Below are positions 1-9,720 of a stretch of DNA of 64,000 nt, piece by piece. The first letter of the stretch is position 1, and the number at the start of each line of letters is the position of its first letter. Source of the DNA: Lachnospiraceae bacterium P6A3 (GTDB lineage: Bacteria; Bacillota; Clostridia; Lachnospirales; Lachnospiraceae); assembly GCA_000702085.1 (NCBI GenBank), contig KL370861.1, positions 312,911 through 376,910 on the forward strand. The letters run 5' to 3'. The position numbers and the translations under genes are program-made. The notes under the pieces were generated by a model. That model was not told the origin of the DNA. It worked only from the letters and a program-made list of their open reading frames with translations, and searched no databases.

Positions 1-1036
1 GAACATCAAGAACATACGTGCAGAGGTCAATCGTGACACCGGAGATCACCGTATCTATGCGGAGAAAACCGTTGTTGAGACCGCTGATGATGTTATGGAC
101 CCTCTTGAGGATATCTCTCTCGAAGATGCTCAGGCAATCGCGCCCGAGGCACAGATCGGAGACGTTGTACAGGTTGATATCAAGTCCGAGGAACTTACCC
201 GTATTGCCGCAATGAGTGCAAAGAACGTCATTCTCCAGAAAATCCGCGAAGAGGAGAGACACGCGGTATTTGATCAGTTCTCCGGCAGAAGAAAGAATGT
301 TGTTACCGGTACCGTTAACCACTATGTAGGAGGCAATGTGAGCCTTAACCTCGGTAAAGCGGACGGTATCCTTGCAGAGTCTGAGATGATCCCCGGCGAG
401 AGATATAAGAACGGAGACAGACTCAAAGTTTACGTTCTTGATGTCAAGTCCACACCCAAGGGACCCCGTATCAGCGTAAGCCGTACTCATCCCGAACTTG
501 TAAGATGCCTTTTCGAAAACGAAGTTACCGAGATTTCCGATGGTATCGTAGAGATCAGAAGCATCGCGCGCGAGCCCGGCAGCCGTTCCAAGATCGCAGT
601 ATGGAGCAACAATCCCGACGTCGATCCCGTAGGCGCATGCGTTGGTATGAACGGAGACAGAGTAGGTGCGGTAGTCAGCGAACTCAATGATGAGAAGATT
701 GACATCGTATGCTGGGATGATAACCCCGGAAACCTTGTTCAGAATGCTCTTTCTCCCGCATCGGTAAATGCGGTATTTGCCGATCCTTATGAGAAGACCG
801 CTAAGGTTGTCGTTCCCGATGACCAGCTTTCACTTGCTATCGGTAAGGAAGGACAGAATGCCCGTCTTGCAGCCCGTCTTACCGGCTACAAGATTGATAT
901 CAAATCAGAGTCACAGGCTAAGGATGCTCCCGGATTCCGTTACGAAGATTACGAGTATTCGGATGATGAGGATGAAGCTTTCGATGACGGATTCGAAGCT
1001 GCAGAGGAAGTATCCGAAGGGGAAGCAGAGGAATAA
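1..1036 (+). CDS. nusA: Transcription termination/antitermination factor NusA (5' truncated)
   Basis: The 3' part of NusA, open from base 2, with the first residues missing beyond the window edge. NusA binds RNA polymerase and nascent RNA and modulates pausing, termination and antitermination. About 344 residues are visible: the end of the N-terminal domain, an S1 domain (around [20 protein letters not shown]), and two KH domains, the second containing [18 protein letters not shown]. It closes with a short acidic tail typical of Firmicutes, without the extra acidic repeats of enterobacterial NusA. The stop codon overlaps the ylxR start by one base (TAATG), so the genes are probably translationally coupled in the usual nusA-ylxR-ylxQ-infB order. 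Confidence 0.97.
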   Translation, partial: NIKNIRAEVNRDTGDHRIYAEKTVVETADDVMDPLEDISLEDAQAIAPEAQIGDVVQVDIKSEELTRIAAMSAKNVILQKIREEERHAVFDQFSGRRKNVVTGTVNHYVGGNVSLNLGKADGILAESEMIPGERYKNGDRLKVYVLDVKSTPKGPRISVSRTHPELVRCLFENEVTEISDGIVEIRSIAREPGSRSKIAVWSNNPDVDPVGACVGMNGDRVGAVVSELNDEKIDIVCWDDNPGNLVQNALSPASVNAVFADPYEKTAKVVVPDDQLSLAIGKEGQNARLAARLTGYKIDIKSESQAKDAPGFRYEDYEYSDDEDEAFDDGFEAAEEVSEGEAEE

Positions 1037-1308
1037 TGGCATCCGAAGTATCAAGAACGTGCATCGGCTGCGGAGAAGTTCATGACAAAAAGACGATGAT
1101 CAGAATCGTCAAGGATCCGCAGGGAAATGTAAGGGCAGATGAAACCGGACGTGCAAACGGACGTGGGGCATATATATGCCTGAATGAAACATGCCTTGAG
1201 AAAGCGGTCAAAAGACAAAGCTTGAACAAAGCATTCAAGATGCAGGTTTCTCAGGATGCTGTATCGGAAGTATCCGAATATATCAGAAACAGACTGGCGG
1301 GAAGCTGA
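1036..1308 (+). CDS. ylxR: YlxR family RNA-binding/nucleoid-associated protein (DUF448)
   Basis: Small basic protein of 90 residues of the YlxR family. It carries the signature RTCIGCGEVHDKKTMIRIV and GRGAYIC, with four cysteines in CxxC and C(x4)C-like arrangement. Family members lie between nusA and infB in Firmicutes and have been linked to RNA or nucleoid binding and, in some species, to control of RNase P. It starts one base inside the nusA stop codon and ends in the sequence CTGA just before ylxQ, so it belongs to the translation-factor operon. Confidence 0.95.
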   Translation: MASEVSRTCIGCGEVHDKKTMIRIVKDPQGNVRADETGRANGRGAYICLNETCLEKAVKRQSLNKAFKMQVSQDAVSEVSEYIRNRLAGS

Positions 1309-1334
1309 TTCGAAGCACGCCCGCAGGAGGAGTT

Positions 1335-1658
1335 ATTACGCAGGACAAAGTATTATCACTTCTAGGAATCGCACAAAAGAGCGGCAACATTGCCGGCGGT
1401 GAAACGCAGGTTCTTGAAAGCATCAGGGACGGAACGGCAATGTGCGTGGTGATAGCAGGTGATGCATCCGACGGCTCTAAGAAAATGTATACGGATAAAT
1501 GTAAGTATTACGAAGTTCCGTATGCTTATTATGCTGACCGGGAATCTCTCGGTAAAGCTGTGGGAAAAGATCTGCGAAGTGCTCTTGCGGTAAAAGATGA
1601 AGGATTGTGTCGTGCGATAATGAAGGCGGCACCTGAGCTGTTTGAGGAGGAATGTTAA
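1335..1658 (+). CDS. ylxQ: YlxQ, L7Ae-family ribosomal/RNA-binding protein, apparent non-canonical start
   Basis: L7Ae/L30e/Gadd45-fold protein that binds kink-turn RNA; about 107 residues. Family similarity begins at QDKVLSLLGIAQKSGNIAGG, well before the first in-frame ATG at 1440, so an ATG start would delete the first strand and helix. A perfect AGGAGG lies at 1325-1330, directly followed by GTT ATT ACG CAG GAC. There is no ATG, GTG or TTG in the right place, so translation probably begins at ATT (1335) or ACG (1338); CTG at 1305, overlapping the ylxR stop, is a third option. The body continues with VLESIRDGTAMCVVIAGDAS and a typical C terminus. The identity is firm, the start is not. Confidence 0.85.
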   Translation: MTQDKVLSLLGIAQKSGNIAGGETQVLESIRDGTAMCVVIAGDASDGSKKMYTDKCKYYEVPYAYYADRESLGKAVGKDLRSALAVKDEGLCRAIMKAAPELFEEEC

Positions 1659-1661
1659 TTA

Positions 1662-4643
1662 ATGGCAAAGATCAGATTGAATCAACTTGCAAAAGAATTT
1701 GGAATAAAGAGCAATGATGTGGTTGACGCCGCTAAAGAGATGGGCATGGATGTAACATCACATGCCAGCTCCGTATCCGATGAAGAAGCGGATAAGCTCA
1801 GAGCCAGATTCGGAGCAAAAAGCGGTGCAAAGGCTGCCGAAGCACCTAAGCCTGCTCATGCAGAGAGCAAGGAAGAGAAAAAGCCCGCCGAGGTTAAGGA
1901 AAGTGCTCCTGCCGAGAAGAAGCAGGAAAACAAGCAGGAGAATAAGCCTGCTCAGGCATCAGGCGATTCAGCTCAGCCCAGAAAGAAAATAATTATCGTT
2001 AACAATAAGAACGGTAAGCCTCAGGGTCAGAGCACTCCCAATCAGCCTGCCAAGGCATACACGGGACAGACCGCAAACACCAAGCAGAATCCTGCAGGCT
2101 ATAATCAGGCCAGACCCGGTCAGGTAAATAACCGTCCCGGTGTCCAGTCGGGAAGACCCGAAGTCAGAAGAATAATCAAGCCTCTGACCGCTCCTTCGGA
2201 TACCCCTTCCGTTAATATGGTACAGGATCCCAAGACTGTTCAGAATCCCAGGAAGCCTAAGCCCGAGGTTAACGAACAGCCCGCTCAGAAGACTCAGGAT
2301 CAGAATGCACATGCAAATACCCAGACTCCCGAAGTAAAGGCTGAGAATAAGTCCGCACCTTCCGAGAGCAATCGTCCTGCAAATAACGATCAGAAGCAGA
2401 ACCAGGGAAATCGTGATGCAAACCGTTCCATCAGCATCAATGACAGACCCGGACAGCGTTCAAAAGGCGGATATCGCGGAGGAAACGGATATGGCGCAGG
2501 CAACACGGAAAAAGGCACGGGCAGCGGGAATTTCAGGCAAAATCAGGCAGGGCGCACGAACTCTTTCCAGGGCGCGCAGAACCCTCAAAGGGGTGGTTTT
2601 AACGCTGGAGCTCCTGGCAGGGGCTTTGCTGGTGGCGCTGGAAATCAGAGACCAAATGGCAGACCGGGAACCGGATTCGGAAACGGCAAAGCTTCTGGCG
2701 GAGGTAAGATCTTTACCTCAGACGGTCCTACATCGAACAAGGGCGGCCGCGACGCAAGACGCAGAAACGAAGAAAGAAACAGCAAGCATAAAGATATAAA
2801 TTATAACGAGGAAGAAATGTCTCGCAGCAAGAAAGCGGGACGCTTCATCAAGCCCGAGAAGAAGGTGGAAGAGGTAGTAGAAGAGCAGATCAAGGTTATC
2901 ACTCTTCCCGATACCATTACCATCGGTGATCTTGCTGCCAAGATGAAGATGAAGGCTTCCGATATCATCAAGAAGCTTTTCCTCACCGGTAAGATCGTTA
3001 CCGTTAACCAGGAGATCTCTTACGAAGATGCAGAGAACATCGCTATGGAGTATGAGATCCTCTGTGAACATGAAGTTAAGATCAATGTCATCGAAGAGCT
3101 CCTTAAAGAGGACGAGGAAGATACCAGCAAGATGAAGGAGAGACCTCCCGTAGTCTGCGTAATGGGTCATGTTGACCATGGTAAGACTTCGCTCCTCGAT
3201 GCCATCAGAAAGACTCATGTAACCCAGCGCGAGGCCGGCGGTATTACCCAGGCCATCGGTGCTTATACCGTTGATGTTAAGGGCAAGTCCATTACCTTCC
3301 TTGACACTCCCGGACACGAAGCATTCACTGCAATGCGTATGCGTGGTGCAAACTCCACCGATATCGCTATTCTTGTTGTCGCTGCAGACGACGGTGTAAT
3401 GCCCCAGACCGTTGAGGCTATTAACCATGCCAAGGCAGCAGGCGTAGAGATCATTGTTGCGGTAAACAAGATCGATAAGCCTTCGGCAAATATCGACAGA
3501 GTAAAGCAGGAACTTTCAGAGTACGAACTCATCTCCGAGGATTGGGGCGGATCAACCGTATTTGCTCCCGTATCCGCCAAGACCGGTGACGGACTCGACA
3601 ACCTGCTTGATATGATCCTTCTTACAGCAGACGTACTTGAGCTCAAGGCCGATCCCGACAGAAAAGCAAGAGGTGTCGTTATCGAGGCACAGCTTGATAA
3701 GGGAAGAGGTCCTGTTGCTACCGTTCTTGTACAGAAGGGTACTCTTCACATCGGAGATTTCATTTCTGCCGGTGCCGCACACGGTAAGGTAAGAGCAATG
3801 ATCAGCGATAAGGGTGAGAATGTTAAGACCGCAGGTCCTTCTACTCCCGTAGAGATCCTGGGCTTAAATTCCGTACCCGAAGCAGGTGAGGTATTTCTTG
3901 CACATGCATCCGATAAGGAAGCTAAGTCCTACGCTGATACCTACACCGCAGAGAATAAGAAGCAGAAGCTTGCAGAGACCCAGGGCCGCATGAGCCTTGA
4001 AGATCTCTTCTCCAAGATCAAGGAGGAGAACCTCAAGGAACTTGATATCATCATCAAGGCCGATGTACAGGGTTCTGTTGAGGCGCTCAAGGAGTCACTC
4101 CTCAAGCTTTCCAATGAAGAAGTTGTTGTTAAGGTCATCCACAGCGGCGTTGGTGCCATCAATGAATCCGACGTCACCCTTGCAGGTGCATCCAACGCGA
4201 TCATCATCGGATTCAACGTTAAGCCTGACAGCGCAGCCGGAGATAAGGCTGAGCAGGAGAACGTCGATGTCAGATGCTACGATGTCATCTATAAGGCAAT
4301 CGAGGATGTTGAGCGTGCTATGAAGGGAATGCTCGATCCCGTATTCGAAGAGAAGATTCTCGGACATGCACAGATCAGACAGATCTTCAAAGCATCCGCT
4401 ATCGGAAACATTGCAGGTTCCTATGTGCTCGACGGTATCATGCAGAGAGGCTGCAAGGTTCGTATTACCAGAGGAGAGGACACCGTTTACGAAGGAGTTC
4501 TTTCATCACTTAAGAGATTCAAGGATGACGTCAAGGAAGTTAAAGAAGGTTTCGAATGCGGACTTGTATTTGACGGTTTCGATGCCATCAAGGAAGAAGA
4601 CATGGTAGAAGCCTACATTATGGTAGAGGTTCCCAGAACGTGA
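1662..4643 (+). CDS. infB: Translation initiation factor IF-2
   Basis: IF-2, the GTPase that places initiator tRNA on the 30S subunit and promotes 50S joining; 993 residues, long for the family because of an extended N terminus. Residues 1-50 form an IF2_N domain. Residues 60-390 are low-complexity: first Lys/Glu/Ala/Pro, then Gln/Asn/Pro, then a Gly/Arg/Asn/Phe block (about 275-370). A second IF2_N module precedes the G domain, with G1 GHVDHGKTS near residue 503, [11 protein letters not shown] and NKID. Domains II-IV follow and end normally. AGGAGG lies upstream of the ATG. The stop overlaps the GTG start of rbfA. Confidence 0.98.
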   Translation: MAKIRLNQLAKEFGIKSNDVVDAAKEMGMDVTSHASSVSDEEADKLRARFGAKSGAKAAEAPKPAHAESKEEKKPAEVKESAPAEKKQENKQENKPAQASGDSAQPRKKIIIVNNKNGKPQGQSTPNQPAKAYTGQTANTKQNPAGYNQARPGQVNNRPGVQSGRPEVRRIIKPLTAPSDTPSVNMVQDPKTVQNPRKPKPEVNEQPAQKTQDQNAHANTQTPEVKAENKSAPSESNRPANNDQKQNQGNRDANRSISINDRPGQRSKGGYRGGNGYGAGNTEKGTGSGNFRQNQAGRTNSFQGAQNPQRGGFNAGAPGRGFAGGAGNQRPNGRPGTGFGNGKASGGGKIFTSDGPTSNKGGRDARRRNEERNSKHKDINYNEEEMSRSKKAGRFIKPEKKVEEVVEEQIKVITLPDTITIGDLAAKMKMKASDIIKKLFLTGKIVTVNQEISYEDAENIAMEYEILCEHEVKINVIEELLKEDEEDTSKMKERPPVVCVMGHVDHGKTSLLDAIRKTHVTQREAGGITQAIGAYTVDVKGKSITFLDTPGHEAFTAMRMRGANSTDIAILVVAADDGVMPQTVEAINHAKAAGVEIIVAVNKIDKPSANIDRVKQELSEYELISEDWGGSTVFAPVSAKTGDGLDNLLDMILLTADVLELKADPDRKARGVVIEAQLDKGRGPVATVLVQKGTLHIGDFISAGAAHGKVRAMISDKGENVKTAGPSTPVEILGLNSVPEAGEVFLAHASDKEAKSYADTYTAENKKQKLAETQGRMSLEDLFSKIKEENLKELDIIIKADVQGSVEALKESLLKLSNEEVVVKVIHSGVGAINESDVTLAGASNAIIIGFNVKPDSAAGDKAEQENVDVRCYDVIYKAIEDVERAMKGMLDPVFEEKILGHAQIRQIFKASAIGNIAGSYVLDGIMQRGCKVRITRGEDTVYEGVLSSLKRFKDDVKEVKEGFECGLVFDGFDAIKEEDMVEAYIMVEVPRT

Positions 4644-5029
4644 GAAAAAACAGTATAAAAAATATAAGACTTAATTCCGAAGTTCAGAAGGAACTTGCGT
4701 CCATCATTCGTGATGTTAAGGATCCCAGGGTCAGTCCCTGGACCAGCATCATCGATGTATACGTAGCTCCCGATCTTAAGACATGTAAAGTATGGATATC
4801 CGTTCTCGGTTCCGATGAGGACAGGGACAATACCATCAAAGGTCTTGAGTCTGCTTCGGGTTACATCAGACATGAACTTGCCATGCGTATGAATATGAGA
4901 AACACTCCGCTTCTCACATTCATATCCGATTCAACCGTTGAATACGGTGTCGATATGATCCACAAGATCGATGAGATCGTTGCGGATGATGAAGCAAGAC
5001 ATGTGGACGACGGTGAGGAAGAAGAGTAA
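4640..5029 (+). CDS. rbfA: Ribosome-binding factor A
   Basis: RbfA, a KH-like 30S maturation factor acting on the 16S 5' region; 129 residues. The core motifs are [20 protein letters not shown] and a mid-protein [13 protein letters not shown] strand/loop, then an acidic C-terminal tail (HVDDGEEEE). The start is GTG at 4640, inside the infB stop (GTGA), and the first residues [11 protein letters not shown] match the family. This overlap suggests reinitiation after IF-2 translation. Confidence 0.96.
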   Translation: MRKNSIKNIRLNSEVQKELASIIRDVKDPRVSPWTSIIDVYVAPDLKTCKVWISVLGSDEDRDNTIKGLESASGYIRHELAMRMNMRNTPLLTFISDSTVEYGVDMIHKIDEIVADDEARHVDDGEEEE

Positions 5030-5056
5030 GTTCCCGCCAAATAGAGGTTTTGTTTA

Positions 5057-6040
5057 ATGCTTGATATTTTAAAAGAATGTGAAGGTGCTAAGAGAATAGG
5101 CATCAGCGGTCATATCAGACCTGACGGTGATGCCATTTCTTCATGCCTTGCTCTCAGACAGTATCTGCTTAATGCAATGCCGGAAATAACCGCCGATGTT
5201 TATCTCGAAAATCCCATCCCCACCATATTTGACGGTGAGACGGGATATTCCGAGATCAAAAGAGAATTCCCCGATGTGGATCCTTATGATGTATATTTCG
5301 TATTGGATTGCAACAGGGACAGACTGGGCGGACCCGGCAAGTATTTTGATGCTGCAGTTAAGAAGATCAATATCGATCATCATGAGAGCAATAAAACGGG
5401 TGCCGGTGATTTCAATGAGATCGATCCCGACATCAGTTCCACCTGCGAACTTCTCTATACTCTTTTTGATAAGAAGTACGTTGACGTGGAAGTTGCAAAA
5501 TGTATTTATACCGGAATGGTAACCGACACCGGTGTTTTCCAGTACTCATGCACTTCTCCCGACACCATGAGGAGAGCTGCGGAGCTTATGGAATACGGTT
5601 TTGATTTTCCTGCACTTATCCAGAGATGCTTCTACGAGAAGACTTATCTTCAGTCTCAGATACTCGGAAGATGTCTCATGGAAAGCGTAAGGTTCATGGA
5701 TGACAGATGCGTAGTCAGCTGGCTCGATAAGAGAACTCAGGATTTCTACGGCGTAGTCAGCAAGGACTTTGAAGGTATCGTATCCCAGCTCAGGAATATC
5801 AGAGGTGCAGAGGTTTCGATCTTCATGTATGAGGTCGGCAACCAGGAATACAAGGTATCGCTGAGATCTTCCGAGAAAGTAAATGTTGCCAAGATCGCAG
5901 AGAATTTCGGCGGCGGCGGACATGCGAGAGCGGCCGGATGCAACATGAGCGGTAACGTATATGATTGTGTAAACAATCTTTCCAAATATATCGAAAAGCA
6001 GCTTGATGCTTCCCCCGAAGGAGAAGAGCAGGATGCCTGA
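5057..6040 (+). CDS. nrnA: DHH/DHHA1 phosphoesterase, NrnA-like oligoribonuclease/pAp phosphatase
   Basis: DHH-superfamily phosphoesterase of 327 residues, the class that hydrolyses nano-RNA and 3'-phosphoadenosine 5'-phosphate. Visible metal-binding motifs are GHIRPDGDAIS (about residues 15-25), a D in FVLDCNRDRL, the DHH motif NIDHHESN near residue 105 and TGMVTDTGVF. The C-terminal DHHA1 substrate domain has GGGGHARAAG near 290. It sits between rbfA and truB as in many Firmicutes. Cyclic-dinucleotide-linked activity of some homologs is known but cannot be read from the sequence. Confidence 0.92.
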   Translation: MLDILKECEGAKRIGISGHIRPDGDAISSCLALRQYLLNAMPEITADVYLENPIPTIFDGETGYSEIKREFPDVDPYDVYFVLDCNRDRLGGPGKYFDAAVKKINIDHHESNKTGAGDFNEIDPDISSTCELLYTLFDKKYVDVEVAKCIYTGMVTDTGVFQYSCTSPDTMRRAAELMEYGFDFPALIQRCFYEKTYLQSQILGRCLMESVRFMDDRCVVSWLDKRTQDFYGVVSKDFEGIVSQLRNIRGAEVSIFMYEVGNQEYKVSLRSSEKVNVAKIAENFGGGGHARAAGCNMSGNVYDCVNNLSKYIEKQLDASPEGEEQDA

Positions 6041-6974
6041 TTCGGGAATAAACGGAATACTTAACATATCAAAGGAGGCGGGATACACCTCCTTTGATGT
6101 TGTAGCGGTTGTTCGCGGTGTTTACAGACAAAAGAAAAGCGGACATACAGGAACACTGGATCCGATGGCAACGGGCGTTCTTCCCGTGGCACTCGGTAAA
6201 GCTACCAAGGTATGCGGCATGATCACCGACTGGGATAAGGAGTATATCGCAGAACTTCTTCTGGGTAAGACCACCGATACTCTCGATGTGACGGGAGAAG
6301 TGACGGGAGGAGATCCGGACGCCGTAAATGCTCTTCCCGAAGAGCAGATCACCGAAGCTGTCAGCCGCTATGCCGGCGAGATTGAGCAGATCCCTCCCAT
6401 GTATTCTGCGTTAAAAAAAGACGGAAGAAGACTTTACGACATCGCAAGAAGCGGTCAGACCATCGAAAGGGAAGCAAGAAAAGTAACGATCCACAGGATT
6501 GAAGTACTGGACATATCACTTCCCGTCGTCAGGATCAAAGTCCTTTGTTCGAAGGGAACATATATCAGATCTCTTTGCGACGATATCGGAAGAGACCTTG
6601 GCTGCGGCGGATGCATGCAGTCACTTATAAGGAGCAAAGTAGGCCCCTTTACTCTGGATAATGCGATAAGCCTTGACGAGATAAGACATTTAAGAGATGA
6701 AGGCCATGAAGATAAACTCATGGATTATCTTATGAGCGTTGATACCGTATTCGAAGATCTTCCTGCGCTTACCGTTAAGGAGGAAGCTCAGAAGAAACTT
6801 TCAAACGGAAACAAACTTCTTTTTGAGGATTTTGAGGAAGATGTATCCGCAGCCATTGCATTAACCGGATCCGGTAAAAAAGAGTTCAGGATCTATCACA
6901 GCGATAAGACTTTCGCCGCAGTTTACGAATCGGATCCTGTACAGAGATTTCTTTCACCCGTAAAGATGTTTTGA
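6033..6974 (+). CDS. truB: tRNA pseudouridine(55) synthase TruB
   Basis: TruB makes pseudouridine 55 in the T-loop of tRNAs. The catalytic motif GHTGTLDPMATGVLP (Asp near residue 43) and the downstream motif YSALKKDGRRLYDIAR are both present; 313 residues. The chosen start is ATG at 6033 (MPDSGINGILNI), preceded by GGAG in the end of nrnA; a start at 6003 would add ten residues without an equally good ribosome-binding site. It overlaps nrnA by 8 bases and ends where ribF begins. Confidence 0.96.
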   Translation: MPDSGINGILNISKEAGYTSFDVVAVVRGVYRQKKSGHTGTLDPMATGVLPVALGKATKVCGMITDWDKEYIAELLLGKTTDTLDVTGEVTGGDPDAVNALPEEQITEAVSRYAGEIEQIPPMYSALKKDGRRLYDIARSGQTIEREARKVTIHRIEVLDISLPVVRIKVLCSKGTYIRSLCDDIGRDLGCGGCMQSLIRSKVGPFTLDNAISLDEIRHLRDEGHEDKLMDYLMSVDTVFEDLPALTVKEEAQKKLSNGNKLLFEDFEEDVSAAIALTGSGKKEFRIYHSDKTFAAVYESDPVQRFLSPVKMF

Positions 6975-6976
6975 AT

Positions 6977-7903
6977 ATGGAAATAATATCCGGAACAAAA
7001 GACATATACATAAACGGACCTTCATGCGTGGCAATCGGTAAGTTTGACGGCGTGCACATCGGACACCAGAGCCTTCTGATGGAGATCACTCAGTATGCAA
7101 AAAGCCATGCGGATGAAGATTTCAAGTCCGTTGTTTTTACATTCGATCCCGCACCCGAGTCTTTCTTCGGAGGCGAGAGCGGAGTTCTTACAACCCCGGC
7201 AGAGAAGCGTATTCTTTTCGAAAGAAAGGGTATCGATATTCTGATAGAATATCCTTTCGACAAAGCTACCGCGGATACCGAGCCCCTGGATTTTTTGAAT
7301 AATCTTATAGTCGGCAGGATCGGCGCGGTGATGATGGCTGCGGGGTCGGATCTTTCTTTCGGTAAAAAAGGTCTGGGAAATGCAGATCTCCTGAAGTCCT
7401 ACGGAAAAGAGAACGATATAGAAGTCAGGATCATAGACAAGCTCACCGTAAACCTCGATAAGGAATATGAAGTCAGTTCAACACTTATCAGACAGATGGT
7501 TTCGGAAGCGGAGATGGAAAATGCCGAAGAACTGCTCGGGATTCCTTATTTTGTCTTTGGGAAAATAGTTCACGGAAATCACATGGGTCGTGAACTCGGA
7601 TTCCCCACGATAAATATCGTGCCGGATCCCGAAAAGCTTCTTCCCCCGAGCGGAGTATATACATCCGATGTATTGATCGACGGACATAAATATGCGGGGC
7701 TGACCAATATCGGTAAGAAGCCCACGATCTCGGACCATGAAGTCAGGGGCGTTGAGACCTACATCTACGATTTTGACGGTGATGTATACATGCGCGATGC
7801 CGAGGTGTATTTAAAGCATTTTTGCAGACCCGAGACCAGATTTGAATCCCTGGATGCTCTTAAGGACCGTCTGGCTTCGGATATTGAGAAGTATCGTCCT
7901 TAG
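6977..7903 (+). CDS. ribF: Bifunctional riboflavin kinase/FAD synthetase
   Basis: RibF converts riboflavin to FMN and FMN to FAD. The N-terminal nucleotidyltransferase half has GKFDGVHIGHQ (residues about 17-27) and SSTLIRQ; the C-terminal flavokinase half starts near GNHMGRELGFPTINI and contains PPSGVY. About 308 residues. ATG at 6977 is chosen; a TTG at 6971 overlapping the truB stop is also possible. It is the last gene of the nusA-ribF cluster. No FMN riboswitch precedes it. Confidence 0.95.
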   Translation: MEIISGTKDIYINGPSCVAIGKFDGVHIGHQSLLMEITQYAKSHADEDFKSVVFTFDPAPESFFGGESGVLTTPAEKRILFERKGIDILIEYPFDKATADTEPLDFLNNLIVGRIGAVMMAAGSDLSFGKKGLGNADLLKSYGKENDIEVRIIDKLTVNLDKEYEVSSTLIRQMVSEAEMENAEELLGIPYFVFGKIVHGNHMGRELGFPTINIVPDPEKLLPPSGVYTSDVLIDGHKYAGLTNIGKKPTISDHEVRGVETYIYDFDGDVYMRDAEVYLKHFCRPETRFESLDALKDRLASDIEKYRP

Positions 7904-7907
7904 TACC

Positions 7908-7936
7908 TTGCGACTTAGGCGGCATTCGATTATAAT
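7908..7936 (+). promoter_or_regulatory. Sigma-A-type promoter for the Na/Pi symporter gene
   Basis: TTGCGA (7908-7913), a 17-base spacer and a perfect TATAAT (7931-7936), about 60 bases before the start codon at 7995. It marks a new transcription unit after ribF. Confidence 0.7.
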
Positions 7937-7994
7937 CGTAAGCGTTCGATGAGGGTTATAAGAGAAGAGTTTTCGGAAACGAAATGAGGAAGTA

Positions 7995-9668
7995 ATGAGT
8001 ATATCGGTAATAGTTGCATTGTGTGGGGGATTAGGTCTTTTCCTGTACGGCATGAAAATAATGAGTAAGGCGATCGAGACCGTTGCGGGCGCCAAGCTCA
8101 GACATATTTTGGAAATATTCACGACCAATCGTTTTACCGGCATGATCGTCGGACTGATCTTCACAGCGGTGATCCAGTCATCTTCGGCATGTACTGCGAT
8201 GGTCGTTTCGTTCGTTAATGCGGGCCTCATGAATCTCTATCAGGCAGCCGGAGTTATCCTCGGTGCCAACATCGGTACCACGGTTACCTCGCAGCTCGTT
8301 TCATTCAACATAAGCAAATACGCTCCCGTGATCCTGCTTGTGGGTGTTGTCAGCCTTATGTTTTCCAAAAAAGAAAAAACCAAGGATATCGCCGAGATAA
8401 TCGTTGGTTTCGGTATCCTCTTCATGGGACTTCAGACCATGAGCTCATCCATGAGCTTCCTTAAAGAGGACGCAAGAGTTGCTTCGCTCCTTCTTTCACT
8501 TGATAACAGATTCCTTGCAACATTTGTGGGCTTTGCCATAACAACCATTGTCCAGAGTTCTTCCGTTACGGTGTCCATTGTCCTCTTGATGGCTAAGCAG
8601 GATCTCCTTGAACTTCCCATGTGTCTGTATATCATCATGGGCTGTAACATCGGTGCATGTTCAACCGCGGTTCTTGCTTCACTGTCCGGTAAAAAGGATG
8701 CAAAGCGTGCCGCAATGATCCATCTGTGGTTCAACGTTATCGGTACCGCGATCATGTATGTCATCATGGCTGTCGGACAGGATCAGGTCATCGCATTTAT
8801 CAAGATGTTCTCCGCTGATAACGGAAGATTCGTTGCAAATGCTCATACCCTTATGAAGATCGCGCAGGTTATCATCGTTCTTCCTTTTGTAAAGCCTCTC
8901 GTAAAACTGGCGAGTGCTACCGTAAGAGGAGAGGATGTAAAGGTCGGATACCGCGAGAACTTCCAGCTTAAATACATCGGTTCTAAGGTTATCTTCAATC
9001 CTGCTACCGCTATGATAGAAGTTGTCAAAGAGCTTGACCGAATGGCATCTCTTGCAAGCGAGAATCTCAACCGTGCAATGAACGCTCTCGTTACTCTTGA
9101 TGAGGACGATATCGAAGAAGTTTATAAGGTTGAGGAAAACATCAACTTCCTGAACCATGCCATAACCGGATATCTGGTCCAGATCAACCAGATGCCGCTG
9201 CCCATCGAAGACTTGAAATCCATCGGCGCAATGTTCCATGTTGTTAACGATATCGAGCGAATAGGCGACCATGCGGAAAATGCCGCTGACGCCGCAAAGC
9301 AGCGCAAAGAAAACGGTGCGGTCCTTTCACACGATGCCCTGAGAGAACTTGGGGAAATGCTTGATATGGTAAATACCATCATCAGATATTCGATGGATAT
9401 ATTTGCAAAGAGCGATGAGACACACTTCCAGGATGTTATCGATCTTGAGGAGAGAATCGATCAGGAGGAAAGAACACTTCAGGAGAACCACATCAACCGT
9501 CTTACCAAGGGTGAGTGCACTCCCGAAGCAGGAATGATCTTCTCCGACATTGTATCCGGACTTGAGAGAGTTGCGGATCATGCAACAAATATTGCATTTG
9601 CCATCAAAGAAGAAGAGGACAATCTTAACGCAGCGAAACAGGGAGCTATTCCCATTTCAAAACAGTAA
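7995..9668 (+). CDS. Na/Pi cotransporter family protein with PhoU-like domain
   Basis: Sodium-dependent phosphate symporter of the NptA/YjbB type, 557 residues. Two inverted Na/Pi repeats occupy residues 1-330, each with the QSSS signature (QSSSACTAMVV near 57 and QSSSVTVSIVL near 190), spanning about eight membrane segments. From about residue 340 a soluble PhoU-like helical domain follows (NFLNHAITGYLVQI, DIERIGDHAENA and GLERVADHATN). It would import phosphate or mediate its efflux. It has its own promoter and a GAGGAAG site before the ATG. Confidence 0.92.
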   Translation: MSISVIVALCGGLGLFLYGMKIMSKAIETVAGAKLRHILEIFTTNRFTGMIVGLIFTAVIQSSSACTAMVVSFVNAGLMNLYQAAGVILGANIGTTVTSQLVSFNISKYAPVILLVGVVSLMFSKKEKTKDIAEIIVGFGILFMGLQTMSSSMSFLKEDARVASLLLSLDNRFLATFVGFAITTIVQSSSVTVSIVLLMAKQDLLELPMCLYIIMGCNIGACSTAVLASLSGKKDAKRAAMIHLWFNVIGTAIMYVIMAVGQDQVIAFIKMFSADNGRFVANAHTLMKIAQVIIVLPFVKPLVKLASATVRGEDVKVGYRENFQLKYIGSKVIFNPATAMIEVVKELDRMASLASENLNRAMNALVTLDEDDIEEVYKVEENINFLNHAITGYLVQINQMPLPIEDLKSIGAMFHVVNDIERIGDHAENAADAAKQRKENGAVLSHDALRELGEMLDMVNTIIRYSMDIFAKSDETHFQDVIDLEERIDQEERTLQENHINRLTKGECTPEAGMIFSDIVSGLERVADHATNIAFAIKEEEDNLNAAKQGAIPISKQ

Positions 9669-9720
9669 CACGCGGAGCAGTGGCTCCGGTTTATATGGCC
9701 CTTTGGGCAGGGAGGATATT

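Noticed and set aside
2718-3428. A 236-residue open frame on the minus strand inside infB, and many similar antisense frames across the window
   Set aside because: They lie wholly inside strongly supported genes, have no ribosome-binding sites and encode Leu/Ser/His-rich sequences typical of antisense readings in this codon bias.
6975-7000. FMN riboswitch controlling ribF
   Set aside because: ribF overlaps or abuts truB and has no leader.
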